A stretch of DNA of 64,000 nt from contig JAEYMU010000012.1 in assembly GCA_023407175.1 (NCBI GenBank), positions 310,001 through 374,000 on the forward strand. Direction: 5' to 3'. Positions 35,279 through 45,736 of this stretch are shown piece after piece; the stretch's first letter is position 1, and each line of letters begins with the position of its first letter. The notes beneath the pieces were generated by a model. That model was not told the origin of the DNA, ran no database searches, and saw only the letters and a program-made list of their open reading frames with translations. Source of the stretch: Bacillota bacterium (GTDB lineage: Bacteria; Bacillota_A; Clostridia; Lachnospirales; Lachnospiraceae). The position numbers and the translations under genes are program-made.

Positions 35279-36889
35279 TTACTTCTTGCTTCCCATGGCA
35301 CATACATTGCTGCCTAAGGCAGTAAAGGTCATAACCACCTTATGGTCTGATTCATTGGCCTGCTTTAGAAATACTCCCTTATATTCTACTCCGTCAATCG
35401 TAATCGACATATTTGCCGAGCCCTCCTGATAGGACCAGGTACCGGACAGATCTCCCTTTACGGAGCCGTCACTGTACAGGGTAATCTGCTTGATCGGATT
35501 AATTCCGATCTCCTTCTCGGTCACAATCTGATAATACATACTCGGATTAATTGTTATAAATTCATATTCTCCGACGACTTCCTTTTTATCATAGCCTGCA
35601 GCCGATATGGTTTCCCCGGAATATTCATAGGGCGCCGCTACCAGCCAGCCGTCTTCATTAAGAAACATTTGATGGACATGCACCTCATGGTATTCCGGGT
35701 TGAGGGAGCTGCCGCTCTTTGCGAAGCGGGTATGGTACACCACATACATCTTACCGTCATCATCCATAAAGGCCGAATTATGCCCCTGGGCTACTTGGGT
35801 TGAGGAATTACCGGAAAATTTGTAGCTGCCCATAATACGGATACCAATCTTGGAGCTTAGGTTATTCGAGGATTTGGTATATACGGAAGATGCTCCGTTT
35901 TCATCCACGTAGGGTCCATAGATATTCTCCGAACGGAACACCCTCATCTGATATCCACCCTGGGCGGTTAAGCCGCCATAGGATACAAACAGGTAATAAT
36001 AATCACCGAATTTATTTACATAGGAGCCTTCTCCCGATACGCCCCAGCCGCCGGCAATCTTATAGCCATAATACTGGTCGGACTCATTTTCCACTGTAGT
36101 ATAAGTATAGGTATAATCCCGAAGTCCTGTCGCACTATCAAGCTTCAGCATATAAAGACCGCCAAACCAGGAGCCGAAGGACATCCACAGGTTTCCGTCC
36201 TCATCGTAACGCACACAGGGATCGATAGCATTCAGCTTTGTATCCTTTGTGGACTGGTATCTGGAAAGGTCGGCACCCTCTCCCAGTACCTGATAGACAT
36301 CTGTTTTCTCCACAGGATGGGTCGAGGTATTAAATCCGGAGAAAACCACCGGGCCGACATAGGTATAGGGACCCTCGATATCCTCTGCCGTCAGCAGTAC
36401 AATGGCGGAATTGTAATCGTCACCGTTGACACTCATGTACATGCAATACTTGCCCATTGCCTCATTATAAATAACATCCGGAGCCCACAAATTCCCTCTG
36501 ACATTTGGATTGGTTTGGGTTTTACAGTAATCGTTCCAAAGGTCTCCGAATATAGTTTCGTAATCACTGTTTATATTATTCGTAAAATTGGTCCAATTCA
36601 TCAAATCACTGCTCTTTGCCCAAGCCATATGGGAACCGAATAAGTAATAGCTTCCATTCGCTTTGACGATGGAGGGATCATGAACACTGACTCTCGAATA
36701 GGTGACCTCCGCAATCTCTGTCGGCTGTTCCTCGAATACCTCGGGAGTTACCGTAGCTGCCGCCGTCGGAGTAATTGTACTGGTCGTCCCCGTCCCATCT
36801 GACACTTTCTCCTTGCCGCAACCCGCTGCTGCCAGGGACGCCGCCACAACCAGCATCAATGACATCAGAATTTTTTTTCCTTTTCTCAT
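35279..36889 (-). CDS. GH43 endo-arabinanase-like lipoprotein
   Basis: 536 residues from the ATG at 36889 (MRKGKKILMSLM). An ATG three codons upstream lies on the ribosome binding site (GAGAGG). Lipid attachment at AAAGC, then a Thr-rich linker. GH43 propeller: YSRVSVHDPSIVKANGSYYL (base Asp), LNAIDPCVRYDEDGNLWMSFGSW (second Asp), GVSGEGSYVNKFGDYYYLF (acid Glu), AQGHNSAFMDDDGKMYVVYH (metal-site His). A C-terminal lipocalin-like barrel (about 420-536) matches extracellular endo-1,5-alpha-L-arabinanases with the extra C-domain (YxiA/Arb43B type). It cuts the arabinan backbone at the cell surface, providing oligomers for the importers. Confidence 0.92.
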   Translation of the reverse strand: MRKGKKILMSLMLVVAASLAAAGCGKEKVSDGTGTTSTITPTAAATVTPEVFEEQPTEIAEVTYSRVSVHDPSIVKANGSYYLFGSHMAWAKSSDLMNWTNFTNNINSDYETIFGDLWNDYCKTQTNPNVRGNLWAPDVIYNEAMGKYCMYMSVNGDDYNSAIVLLTAEDIEGPYTYVGPVVFSGFNTSTHPVEKTDVYQVLGEGADLSRYQSTKDTKLNAIDPCVRYDEDGNLWMSFGSWFGGLYMLKLDSATGLRDYTYTYTTVENESDQYYGYKIAGGWGVSGEGSYVNKFGDYYYLFVSYGGLTAQGGYQMRVFRSENIYGPYVDENGASSVYTKSSNNLSSKIGIRIMGSYKFSGNSSTQVAQGHNSAFMDDDGKMYVVYHTRFAKSGSSLNPEYHEVHVHQMFLNEDGWLVAAPYEYSGETISAAGYDKKEVVGEYEFITINPSMYYQIVTEKEIGINPIKQITLYSDGSVKGDLSGTWSYQEGSANMSITIDGVEYKGVFLKQANESDHKVVMTFTALGSNVCAMGSKK

Positions 36890-36935
36890 AAATAACATCC
36901 TCTCTTGGTATTGTAGTTTATAGCTCGTTTATTTC

Positions 36936-36964
36936 ATTATATACTGTTTTATTTCAGTTTTCAA
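36936..36964 (-). promoter_or_regulatory. Sigma-A promoter of the GH43 endo-arabinanase gene
   Basis: TTGAAA (36959-36964), 17-base spacer, perfect TATAAT (36936-36941) on the minus strand, about 40 bases before the start codon. Confidence 0.7.
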
Positions 36965-36999
36965 CTAATGTTTTATAAAAACGACGAATTTAAACACAT

Positions 37000-37045
37000 A
37001 AAAAAATTCCGTATCTGATTATTTTCATAATAGATACGGAATTTT
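37000..37045 (-). terminator. Terminator of pckG
   Basis: ATTCCGTATCT and AGATACGGAAT (37006-37016 with 37031-37041) pair perfectly. On the minus strand the stem is followed by a run of T residues (37005-37000). It lies about 40 bases past the pckG stop. Confidence 0.85.
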
Positions 37046-37084
37046 ATATAATCAGCCAAAGCTGATGTATTTCAGTTTATTCTC

Positions 37085-38881
37085 TTATGCTTTCAGTCTG
37101 CTTTCCAATGCATCTAACTGGGCAGCCAGCTCCTTCGGAAGCTTATCACCGAATTTCTCGTAATGCTCTTTGATAGAGGCTACTTCATTCAGCCACTCTT
37201 CCTTGTCAACCTTAAGGAGCTCCTTCATATCAGCATCGCTTACACCTTGAAGACCTGTAAGATCAAGTGCATCCTCAGTGGGCATATAACCGATCGGAGT
37301 CTTTACTGCTTTGCCTTCGCCTGATGTTCTTTCGAAAATCCATTTCAGTACACGGCTGTTCTCGCCAAAGCCCGGCCATAACCACTTGCCGTCTGCATCC
37401 TTACGGAACCAGTTTACATAGAAAATCTTAGGAAGCTTGTCCTCACTGGACCTCTCGCCGATTTCCAGCCAGTGCTGCAGATAGTCGCATACATTATATC
37501 CGAAGAAAGGAAGCATTGCAAAGGGATCACGACGAACCTGTCCAATATTCTTGGAGATTGCAGCAGCTGTAATTTCAGAACCCATAATGGAGCCTAAGAA
37601 TACACCGTGCTTCCAGTCAAAGCTCTCATGCACCAAAGGAATGGTCTTGGGACGACGTCCACCGATTAAGACTGCTGAAATCGGTACTCCGGCCGGATCA
37701 TTCCAGTCAGGAGCAATTGCAGGGCACTGCTCGGCAGGTGCTGTGAAACGTGCATTCGGATGAGCTGCCGGTTCCTTGGAATCGGGAGTCCAGTCATTAC
37801 CCTTCCAGTCAATCAGGTGTGCCGGTGCAGGAGTTCCAATACCTTCCCACCATACATCACCATCATCGGTAAGTGCTACATTTGTAAAGATTGTATTCTT
37901 CTCTGTGCTATGCATTGCATTCGGATTGGAATCCAGAGAGGTTCCAGGAGCAACACCAAAGAAGCCTGCCTCAGGATTGATCGCATAAAGACGTCCGTCC
38001 TCACCGAATTTCATCCAGGCGATATCATCTCCTACTGTTTCTACCTTCCAGCCGGGAACCGTAGGCACAAGCATTGCAAGGTTTGTCTTGCCGCAGGCAC
38101 TCGGGAAAGCACCGGTAACATACTTAACCTCACCCGTAGGGCTTGTCAGCTTCAGGATCAGCATATGCTCTGCCAGCCAGCCCTCGTCTCTTGCAAGAAC
38201 GGAAGCAATACGGAGTGCAAAGCATTTCTTACCTAAGAGAGCGTTGCCGCCGTAGCCGGAGCCATAGGACCAGATCAGTCTCTCCTCCGGGAAATGGCTG
38301 ATATATTTCTTCTCAATCGGTGCACACGGCCAGGAAGAATCCTCCTGTCCCTCTTCCAAAGGTGCTCCAACGGAGTGTAAGCAAGGAACAAATTCACCGT
38401 CAGCTCCAAGCGCCTCCAGAACCTTAGTACCAATTCTGGTCATAATCCGCATATTAACTACTACGTATGGGCTGTCTGTGAGCTCGATACCAATCTTAGA
38501 AATAGGAGAACCAATGGGACCCATGGAATAAGGAATAACATACATAGTTCTTCCCTTCATGCTGCCTGTATATAAGCCCTTCATTGTGGTCTTCAGTTCT
38601 TCCGGCTCAACCCAGTTGTTCGTAGGACCTGCTTCCTCTTTTGTCTTGGATGCGATAAAGGTTCTGTCCTCAACACGTGCTACGTCAGAAGCATGGCTTC
38701 TGAACAGATAGCAGCCCGGACGCTTCGCAGGATTTAATTTAATTGCCATCCCGCTGTCCACCATCATTTTCAGCAGACGCTCGTTTTCTTCCTCGGAGCC
38801 ATCACACCAATAAATCTCATCCGGCTGGCACATAGCCGCCATTTCGTTAACCCAGTCTTGTAGCTTCTTGTTTGTTGTCAT
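37085..38881 (-). CDS. pckG: Phosphoenolpyruvate carboxykinase (GTP)
   Basis: 598 residues, full length for the GTP-dependent family. It interconverts oxaloacetate plus GTP with phosphoenolpyruvate, CO2 and GDP in the cytoplasm. In anaerobes it often runs toward oxaloacetate. Visible signatures: [17 protein letters not shown] near the start, the kinase-1a loop [17 protein letters not shown] with the reactive cysteine, [25 protein letters not shown] (kinase-2/metal site) and [27 protein letters not shown] precedes the ATG. It has its own terminator and is probably a single-gene unit. It is not itself part of arabinan breakdown but is co-oriented with the GH127/GH146 genes upstream. Confidence 0.97.
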   Translation of the reverse strand: MTTNKKLQDWVNEMAAMCQPDEIYWCDGSEEENERLLKMMVDSGMAIKLNPAKRPGCYLFRSHASDVARVEDRTFIASKTKEEAGPTNNWVEPEELKTTMKGLYTGSMKGRTMYVIPYSMGPIGSPISKIGIELTDSPYVVVNMRIMTRIGTKVLEALGADGEFVPCLHSVGAPLEEGQEDSSWPCAPIEKKYISHFPEERLIWSYGSGYGGNALLGKKCFALRIASVLARDEGWLAEHMLILKLTSPTGEVKYVTGAFPSACGKTNLAMLVPTVPGWKVETVGDDIAWMKFGEDGRLYAINPEAGFFGVAPGTSLDSNPNAMHSTEKNTIFTNVALTDDGDVWWEGIGTPAPAHLIDWKGNDWTPDSKEPAAHPNARFTAPAEQCPAIAPDWNDPAGVPISAVLIGGRRPKTIPLVHESFDWKHGVFLGSIMGSEITAAAISKNIGQVRRDPFAMLPFFGYNVCDYLQHWLEIGERSSEDKLPKIFYVNWFRKDADGKWLWPGFGENSRVLKWIFERTSGEGKAVKTPIGYMPTEDALDLTGLQGVSDADMKELLKVDKEEWLNEVASIKEHYEKFGDKLPKELAAQLDALESRLKA

Positions 38882-39103
38882 ATGAATCTCCTTTCAAATA
38901 ATATATCATTTCATATTTCATTTCCAGCAATGAAATAGTTTATAATATCATTTGCATTGCACAGCTTCACAAAAAAGTCCGCTATGGTACATATAATAAC
39001 ACTAAATGCTATTCATTACCAGAGATAATTTATAAAATTTTTATTTCCTGTCATTCCTTACCAGGAAATTCTGACACAAGCACCTCCAGCTACATGGTAT
39101 CAA

Positions 39104-39163
39104 GTACTGCATTGCGTATATATCGCTTAATATTCAGTGCCTGATATTTACGCAATGTAGTAC
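39104..39163. repeat. 15-bp inverted repeat after the GH127 gene
   Basis: GTACTGCATTGCGTA (39104-39118) and TACGCAATGTAGTAC (39149-39163) pair with one mismatch around a 30-base loop, directly after the GH127 stop. No T-run follows, so it may be a 3'-end processing or stability hairpin. The rest of the 38882-39168 gap has no gene. Confidence 0.5.
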
Positions 39164-39168
39164 TGGGA

Positions 39169-41187
39169 TCATTCCCGGATCCAGACCTGCATTTCGCCCT
39201 CTCCCCGGTTTGCCCAGCAATAATAGGGTATCCAGGTTAATGTCACTTCCTCATATTGCTCAGCTTTCGCGGCCATATACAATTCCTGCTCTGTAAATTC
39301 ATCGGTTTTCAGTTTATTTCCGGTTCCCTGTATCAAAATGACCTCCTGGTCTTCGATCCTGCCCGGTTTGATGTTCAAAGGATTTTGCCTCGGCAATGAA
39401 ATCAGATGCAGGTTCTTACCATTGTCCGCTTCCTCCAGACAATATACCACCGGTCCCCGCAGGATTGCTATCTTCCCGATATCCTCGCGAACCATGGGAT
39501 TTGCTCTCATTCTTCGAAGCTGCATCGGAAAATCAATTTGTACGGTATCCTGGCCGCACCACTCTCTGGTGATATAGTAATAGCCGTCCTTTACCTCGGT
39601 CTTACCCTCCGGTGTATCAAGCTGATAGTCCTGTGTCCATTCCGGTATGCGAAGCGCCAGGGTGAAGGTAACCGGAGCCGGAGCCTTTACCTGAATTGCC
39701 GCCTTTCCCTCCCAGGGCAGGGAGGAAGTAATTTCTATCGTAACAGGGCTTCCCTTGACCTCTTTTTCAATACGGCTTCCCAGGTATAGATGAACATATA
39801 AGGTATCCTCTGTCTCCGTGAAGGCATAGGAGGGGATGGAGCTGATCAGACGGGCCAGGTTGGGGGGACAGCAGGCACAGCCGAACCATTTCTGCCTGAC
39901 CGGCTTTACATGATATTTTCTCTCATCCCTATGGCAGCCTTCCGGATATACCTCCAGAGGATTTACATAGAAAAAGCTCTTTCCATCCAGCGCCATACCG
40001 CTTAAAATTCCATTATAAAGGGCCCGTTCCATAAAATCGGCATATTTGCTGTCCGGCTTCATCTGAAGCATACGGCGTGCGAAGAACACGGCTCCGATGG
40101 AGGCACAGGTTTCGGCATAAGCCGTATCATTGGGCAGATCATAGGCAAAGGAAAAGGCTTCCCCGATGTGGGTTCCTCCAAGTCCGCCCGTAATATACAT
40201 TTTTCGCTTCATCATATCATTCCACAGGGTTTCGCAGGACTCAAACAGGCTTTCATCCTCTGTAATGCGTGCAATATCTGCCATACCGGAATACAGATAT
40301 ACGGCCCGAACCGCATGGCCTGCCGCCTCACTCTGCTCTCTGACCGGCAGATGTGCCTGAAAATACTGATACCGCAACTCCTCCGGATTCTTAACCTTTT
40401 CCCCGGACTCAATATCAAAATAATAGGGTTTCTTTCCTCTTTCTTCAATAAAATATTTCCCCAGCTTTAGATATTTTGGATCTCCGGTGGCTTCATAAAG
40501 GCGGGCAAGTGCCATTTCGGCAATCTCATGCCCCGGATAGCCCTTTAATTTGCCTTCTTCCTCTCCAAAGACAGATTCGATATAATCTGCATAACGCATG
40601 GCAGCCTTTAACAGGGCATCCTTCCCGGTCGCTTCATAATAGGAGACAGCCCCCTCCGTCAGATGTCCAAAGCAATACAGCTCATGATTCCAACGCAGAT
40701 TGGTAAAAATCTCATCCATATCATTAATAATATAATAGGTATCCAGATAACCGCTCTGATGCTGGGCTGCACATACGATGGCAATGGCCTCATCTGCAAT
40801 CCTCTCCAGCTCCTCGTCCGGCTTCCGGGCTAAGGTATACCCTACCGCTTCAATCCATTTGGAAAAATCACTGTCCTGGAACACAAAGCCGTAAAAGCAA
40901 TCCTTTTTATGCTCCATATCTTCCGGCAGCGTCTCGAAGATATTGGTAGGATACTTTATCTCCTTATAATCCGTCCCCTGCTCTGCTCTTTTTCTTGTAA
41001 TTTCTGCCGCAAGCTTAAAGTTTCGCATACAGAAGCTGGGTGCAGCGCCTTCCACCCTGTCATTTAAAGCCTCCCATTGATAGGGAATCACTTCCTTTCT
41101 GACCAGCTCCATTTCCCTGCTCCAGAAAGCATCCGCGATATTTATGCTGTGGAGTGATATTGGCTTGCTAAATTCAAATTGTCTCAT
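39169..41187 (-). CDS. GH127 beta-L-arabinofuranosidase (HypBA1-like)
   Basis: 672 residues, no signal peptide. (alpha/alpha)6 barrel followed by beta-sandwiches. Family GH127 enzymes release beta-L-arabinofuranose from the short arabinan chains of extensin and similar glycoproteins, using a zinc-bound cysteine. The equivalents of the HypBA1 ligands are visible: Glu359 and Cys361 in YAETCASIG, and Cys439-Cys440 in FGCACCPPNLARL, where the first cysteine of the pair is the expected nucleophile. NLRWNHELYCFGHLTEGAV is another family motif. It begins 28 bases after the GH146 gene and is in the same operon. Confidence 0.94.
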   Translation of the reverse strand: MRQFEFSKPISLHSINIADAFWSREMELVRKEVIPYQWEALNDRVEGAAPSFCMRNFKLAAEITRKRAEQGTDYKEIKYPTNIFETLPEDMEHKKDCFYGFVFQDSDFSKWIEAVGYTLARKPDEELERIADEAIAIVCAAQHQSGYLDTYYIINDMDEIFTNLRWNHELYCFGHLTEGAVSYYEATGKDALLKAAMRYADYIESVFGEEEGKLKGYPGHEIAEMALARLYEATGDPKYLKLGKYFIEERGKKPYYFDIESGEKVKNPEELRYQYFQAHLPVREQSEAAGHAVRAVYLYSGMADIARITEDESLFESCETLWNDMMKRKMYITGGLGGTHIGEAFSFAYDLPNDTAYAETCASIGAVFFARRMLQMKPDSKYADFMERALYNGILSGMALDGKSFFYVNPLEVYPEGCHRDERKYHVKPVRQKWFGCACCPPNLARLISSIPSYAFTETEDTLYVHLYLGSRIEKEVKGSPVTIEITSSLPWEGKAAIQVKAPAPVTFTLALRIPEWTQDYQLDTPEGKTEVKDGYYYITREWCGQDTVQIDFPMQLRRMRANPMVREDIGKIAILRGPVVYCLEEADNGKNLHLISLPRQNPLNIKPGRIEDQEVILIQGTGNKLKTDEFTEQELYMAAKAEQYEEVTLTWIPYYCWANRGEGEMQVWIRE

Positions 41188-41215
41188 CTTGAATACCTTT
41201 CTTCTTAATATAATG

Positions 41216-44200
41216 TCATCCTGCTTTGTATTTGCTGATCTTCACATTATCCTCCGATGCTTTCACAGACTTTTCCTTAATTTTAATATAGGTAATGTTA
41301 ATTGCCTTATCCTGTGACTTAATATTTAGAGTCAGGATACCGTCTTTTACCGTTACCGTACCTGAAGCGGTTGTTTTCGAGGATAAATTCAGGGAGTCCA
41401 CAATAAGCTTCTGGGTGCTCTTCCCGTAATTAGCATATACGGACGGATGGTTTGAACACCCCCAGGGATCGGCAAAACCAATCTCAACCGAATAGGTACC
41501 GTTCTCCAGCTCAAAGGCATAATCCAAATGCCTGTCAATACCGGATTCATATTGATTTTTAGTATACCTGTTTGTTTCTGTCTTGTCGAGTCCATCTTTA
41601 CCGGAGTTAAATTCATAACACCAGGTATTGGCTGTATAGAGTCCTTTACTGATGGCAGCTCCGTTATACTGGTCCTCTGCAGAATCAATTAATCCCCACT
41701 TAAAGCCGGTTATGCTGTCATAGCCATATAACTGCTCTGTTAAGCTGTTATTGGTACCGAATTTGTCAGCTTTCGATACCGTTGCCGGATTATGGTCACC
41801 ACAGTCAACGAAATAAGTAAGCTTTGAATCTACGTTTTTTCTGGTTATTTTATCATTTTTTACAGCCACAAAGGAATAATCCGTATAGGTTTGATGATCC
41901 TGTGCATATACCCGGATATCGATCCCTGTGCAATGTCCGGTGAGTGTCAATGTGTATTTATTATCACTAACTATCTTATCACCATTTACAGAAATATAAC
42001 CGTATTGGCCGGCGCCTGCAAGACTGATATTAACCTTCTTTGTACCTGATGCTACATTCAGTGTAAATTTCTTCTTGCTTTTGCTGTAATACAAGGTTCC
42101 CGTATCTGCCGCAAGCGCCTTCAATTCACTGTCCGTATCGTATTTCTGTATCGTATAAAGGAATTCGCACAATCTTGGGGAGGCTTCTCCCTTCGCTCCC
42201 TCAAAGGTAATGGTTACCGCCGATAGCTGCTTTCCATTAAAGGTTACCTTTTGGGCATTCTTAGTCAATACATCCGAAGGCAGCGGTATCAAAACCTCGT
42301 ACTCTCCGATGGCATCGGATTTTAGTACCTGATTATAAACCACCGTATTGCCTACTTTGATTTTTAGTGTTTTTCCATTATCCTCTGCCTTTAAGGTAGC
42401 AATCAGGTTCGTTCCCTTTATCGTATCCACAAGCATCCTATAGGAGAAGGAACCATCCGCATTGGCATATCTGGAGGTTCCGGCCGAAGTATCTCCGGTT
42501 GAGCCCTTACCGTATTCCTGCAGGTTATGGAGCTCATCATTTTCATACTGCCCGTAGCCCGGTTGTACCGTATCCAATCTAAGTGCCTCATCCCGTGTAT
42601 TCTCCAGCTCCGCCACTGTATCAGCGCCGGTACTGCCGGTCATCAGCTTCCAGTAGATTCCGTATCTTTGCTTGTACTGGGAATAATGGGTGACAAAGGT
42701 CAGGTTTGTATTGGAATTCTTTAAGGTAAAGGCCAAATCTCCGGCAGATTTATCCCTTACCAGATAATCATTAATGTTGTCGACAAATGCCTTGACTGTC
42801 TTTGTTGGAATAATGAGGGAGTCAGTTCCGGTTGCTGTATATTTTTTACCTATCAGCTTTTTTGCAGGAATCGAGACATCCACACCCGTAGCAGATACGG
42901 TCATCTCATCCGATCCCAGCAATGCACTGAGTACTACCGGACCGTACTTAAATCCATACACATTTGTTTTATCCGGCAGGGAATAAGCTCTTATCTCCAT
43001 CGGTAAAGTAACTGCAATCTTTGTTCCATCAGCAAAAGGTCCGCTTACAAAAGCATAACCGTTCTTCTTCGTATAATCATATTTCATTCCGTCCACACTG
43101 ATTACGGCAGCTGATGCCAGCCAATCCGGCAGACGGAAGGCTATGGTAATATCTGCCGCTGTGCCCTCTGCTTGCACTGTGAATACGGAGCTGTCCGTAA
43201 CCGGAATCTGGGTTTCCTGGATCAGCCTGATGCCTTTTGCAGACCAGTTTAATTCAGAGCTAATATATTGATCTACAACAAGAATATTGTCCTTATGATA
43301 ATAGAAGCTTTCACCTAATTTTGAGAAGTTCTCCATACCGGACCCGGTACAGCACCAGAACTTTGTAAAGTCCGTACTGAATACTTTAAAGTATCCGGTT
43401 GCCATGGGTTGGAAATAGGTAGTCATACCCGTCTCAGGATTTTGTGAAGACAGGATGGAATTTAACAGCGTGTTTTCATAATAATCCGCATATTTAACAT
43501 CCCCGGTCAGCATATACAGCTGTTTCGTCAGCTTTAGCATGTTATAGGCATTGCAGGTTTCACAGTTGCAGTTGGTTCGTTCCGAATCCAGAACATCATC
43601 CTTGCCAAAATGCTCCCATTCACTGTTGCCTCCAGTAATATAGGTATGATCATTTACGACCAGCTTCCAGAAAGCCTCTGCATATTTCAGATATTTAGCG
43701 TTGTCTACCGCGGAAGTATCCTTGTAAGTGATATAGCGGTTCAAGGCACCCAGGAATTTGGGTATCGTAGTATTGGCATGAAGATCATTTAAAACATTAT
43801 CTCCTGATTTTGCTTTTAAGACCTTTTCAAATAAAGCATCCTGGTCAAATACGTGTGCCGCCACTGCATGTTCCTTCTTATTGGTAAGTCTGTAGAGATC
43901 ATAGAGGCAGTCATTCATACCGCCATATTCAATTCCCAGCACCGTATTTCTGACCGCAGCCGACCATTTGTTAACCCTCTTATAGGTCCAATCTCCAAGG
44001 CTTGAAGCCACTTTCAAAGCCGTCTGCGAAACTGTTTTTGAATTGTCATCCGTCATACCGGCTACCGAAACAAGACCCGCAATCAGCTTATGCATCGTGT
44101 ACCACGGTACCCATGCCTGGCTGACAATATTGGTTCTGTTCATCTCAACATTATCAAACTGCTGCTCAATATTATTTTTATCCACAAGCTTTGCACCAAA

Positions 44201-44680
44201 GATAAAGCCGGTCCCCGTTTTATCCTGGCATTCCTTAAGCCCGTTAATAATTGCAGTAATATTCGCCAGCAGCTTCTGTTTTTGTGCATCTGTTGTATTG
44301 GCACTCTGATAAGCCTGAACACAGGCCGTCAGATAATGACCCAGGGTATGTCCCCCGATCAGTGAATTCTCCCAGCCGGAATATCTTGCCACGCCCTTTG
44401 TATCAATCCCGGCTGTCTCACGAAAGCCTGCCAGCAGCTTATTTACATCAAACGAGAGCAGGTACTGTGTTTCTTTCTGTGATGCATTCACAAAATAAGC
44501 ATTGGTCAGCAGAACCTCATCCAGATGAAAGGCCGATAATCCTGTCAGATCATACGAAATAGCTTCTGCAGCATCCGATGACTCCATCCGGCCCGAACCG
44601 GTAATTCCAGTCAGCAGCATCACTGCTGTCAGTGATATGGCTGCCGCTTTACGATAGTTTCCATGTGATTGCTTGCCCAT
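41216..44680 (-). CDS. Secreted GH146/GH127-type beta-L-arabinofuranosidase, multidomain
   Basis: 1154 residues from the ATG at 44680, close behind GGGGGTG. The frame can be extended to GTG 44710 without a usable ribosome binding site. Signal peptide about 1-35 (ISLTAVMLLTGITGSG). Catalytic barrel about 55-560: GHTLGHYLTACVQAYQS, YGGMNDCLYDLYRLT, CNCETCNAYNMLKLT and the KFWCCTGSGMENFSKLGESFYY segment. Together these supply the Glu/Cys zinc ligands and nucleophile typical of GH127/GH146. The remainder is beta-sandwich: a DUF4986-like part, a Cadherin-like beta-1 type or PA14-like stretch (about 850-960), and a C-terminal malectin-like carbohydrate-binding module (about 990-1140, SVEIGFADPW). 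No anchor or sorting signal, so it is probably released. Confidence 0.9.
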   Translation of the reverse strand: MGKQSHGNYRKAAAISLTAVMLLTGITGSGRMESSDAAEAISYDLTGLSAFHLDEVLLTNAYFVNASQKETQYLLSFDVNKLLAGFRETAGIDTKGVARYSGWENSLIGGHTLGHYLTACVQAYQSANTTDAQKQKLLANITAIINGLKECQDKTGTGFIFGAKLVDKNNIEQQFDNVEMNRTNIVSQAWVPWYTMHKLIAGLVSVAGMTDDNSKTVSQTALKVASSLGDWTYKRVNKWSAAVRNTVLGIEYGGMNDCLYDLYRLTNKKEHAVAAHVFDQDALFEKVLKAKSGDNVLNDLHANTTIPKFLGALNRYITYKDTSAVDNAKYLKYAEAFWKLVVNDHTYITGGNSEWEHFGKDDVLDSERTNCNCETCNAYNMLKLTKQLYMLTGDVKYADYYENTLLNSILSSQNPETGMTTYFQPMATGYFKVFSTDFTKFWCCTGSGMENFSKLGESFYYHKDNILVVDQYISSELNWSAKGIRLIQETQIPVTDSSVFTVQAEGTAADITIAFRLPDWLASAAVISVDGMKYDYTKKNGYAFVSGPFADGTKIAVTLPMEIRAYSLPDKTNVYGFKYGPVVLSALLGSDEMTVSATGVDVSIPAKKLIGKKYTATGTDSLIIPTKTVKAFVDNINDYLVRDKSAGDLAFTLKNSNTNLTFVTHYSQYKQRYGIYWKLMTGSTGADTVAELENTRDEALRLDTVQPGYGQYENDELHNLQEYGKGSTGDTSAGTSRYANADGSFSYRMLVDTIKGTNLIATLKAEDNGKTLKIKVGNTVVYNQVLKSDAIGEYEVLIPLPSDVLTKNAQKVTFNGKQLSAVTITFEGAKGEASPRLCEFLYTIQKYDTDSELKALAADTGTLYYSKSKKKFTLNVASGTKKVNISLAGAGQYGYISVNGDKIVSDNKYTLTLTGHCTGIDIRVYAQDHQTYTDYSFVAVKNDKITRKNVDSKLTYFVDCGDHNPATVSKADKFGTNNSLTEQLYGYDSITGFKWGLIDSAEDQYNGAAISKGLYTANTWCYEFNSGKDGLDKTETNRYTKNQYESGIDRHLDYAFELENGTYSVEIGFADPWGCSNHPSVYANYGKSTQKLIVDSLNLSSKTTASGTVTVKDGILTLNIKSQDKAINITYIKIKEKSVKASEDNVKISKYKAG

Positions 44681-44795
44681 AAATTTCACCCCCATAGATT
44701 TATAAAACACCTTGCGTTTCTATCATATCAAAAGGATAAAACCCAATGAATGCCAAAAGGTATGTTTTCGTGTAAATAAGTTATATGATTTATTC

Positions 44796-44824
44796 TTGCA
44801 TTATAATTCACACTGATATATAAC
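44796..44824 (+). promoter_or_regulatory. Putative promoter of the AraC regulator
   Basis: TTGCAT (44796-44801), 17-base spacer, TATAAC (44819-44824), about 32 bases before the start codon, in the divergent gap with the GH146 gene. Confidence 0.45.
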
Positions 44825-44855
44825 TATTAATAAGTAAAGGAGGTATGCTGAAGAC

Positions 44856-45716
44856 ATGATGATTTACAATTTTCAATCTGAAAAGGCATTTACATACCGT
44901 TGGTGTGGAAAATTCCAGTCTCCCTCTCCTGATTGGATGCATCTGACCAGATGTCTGACCGATTTCGAACTGATCGTAGTAACCGAAGGTACTCTGTATA
45001 TCGCGAATAGCAGCACGGAATATGTGGTTTCCAAGGGACAGTATCTCCTGATGGGCCTTACTGATTGCCAGCATGGATATAAAGCTTCTGATTGTTCTTT
45101 CTACTGGCTGCATTTTACCTATAATAAGAATCTAAATAATCCCCAGGTCTACAGACAGGAGGATTGTACCCCCTCCTACCGGGAGGGGCATCTGCTTATT
45201 CCGGAAACGGACAGCTTATCCTCCTCCGAGCGGATTATTGTTCTGATGAAGCAGCTTCAGGATTCAGACAAGCGCTACCATGAACTTAATCTGAATTCAT
45301 TTCTGACATCAGCGATTCTGGCTGAAATATCTGATCAGAGCTTCCTGTATAAGAAGCACGGAGAAAACAAACAGCAAAAACAGCTTTATAATGACATCTG
45401 CGATTTTATTACCCTGCATGTCAGTGAAAACATCACGATGGACGGACTTGCCGCCTATTTTAATTATAATAAAAAATACCTGACCACTTTCTTTCGAAAG
45501 CAGTCAGGTAATACGATCAAGCATTTTATTTTGCAGACAAAAATGGATTATGCCAAGGCAGAGCTGACCGACACCAATCACTCAATTTCCCAGATTTCCT
45601 ATAATATCGGTTTTAATGATGTCCATAATTTCAGTAATGCCTTCAAGAAAATCACCGGGCTGTCACCGAGTGATTACCGGTCCTCCTTCAGCAAACGAAA
45701 CCTGAACAACAAATAA
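44856..45716 (+). CDS. AraC-family regulator with cupin sensor domain
   Basis: 286 residues; AAAGGAGG lies about 11 bases upstream. The N-terminal half is a cupin-type sugar-binding domain (LTDFELIVVTEGTLYIANSS, YLLMGLTDCQHGYKASDCSFYWLHF). The C-terminal 100 residues hold two AraC helix-turn-helix motifs (MDGLAAYFNYNKKYLTTFFR and QISYNIGFNDVHNFSNAFKK, then TGLSPSDYR). It is divergent from the GH146-GH127 operon and so is the likely activator, responding to a product such as arabinose or beta-arabino-oligomers. It converges on the orphan binding-protein gene. Confidence 0.92.
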   Translation: MMIYNFQSEKAFTYRWCGKFQSPSPDWMHLTRCLTDFELIVVTEGTLYIANSSTEYVVSKGQYLLMGLTDCQHGYKASDCSFYWLHFTYNKNLNNPQVYRQEDCTPSYREGHLLIPETDSLSSSERIIVLMKQLQDSDKRYHELNLNSFLTSAILAEISDQSFLYKKHGENKQQKQLYNDICDFITLHVSENITMDGLAAYFNYNKKYLTTFFRKQSGNTIKHFILQTKMDYAKAELTDTNHSISQISYNIGFNDVHNFSNAFKKITGLSPSDYRSSFSKRNLNNK

Positions 45717-45736
45717 TCTCTACACGCTTTGCCCAC

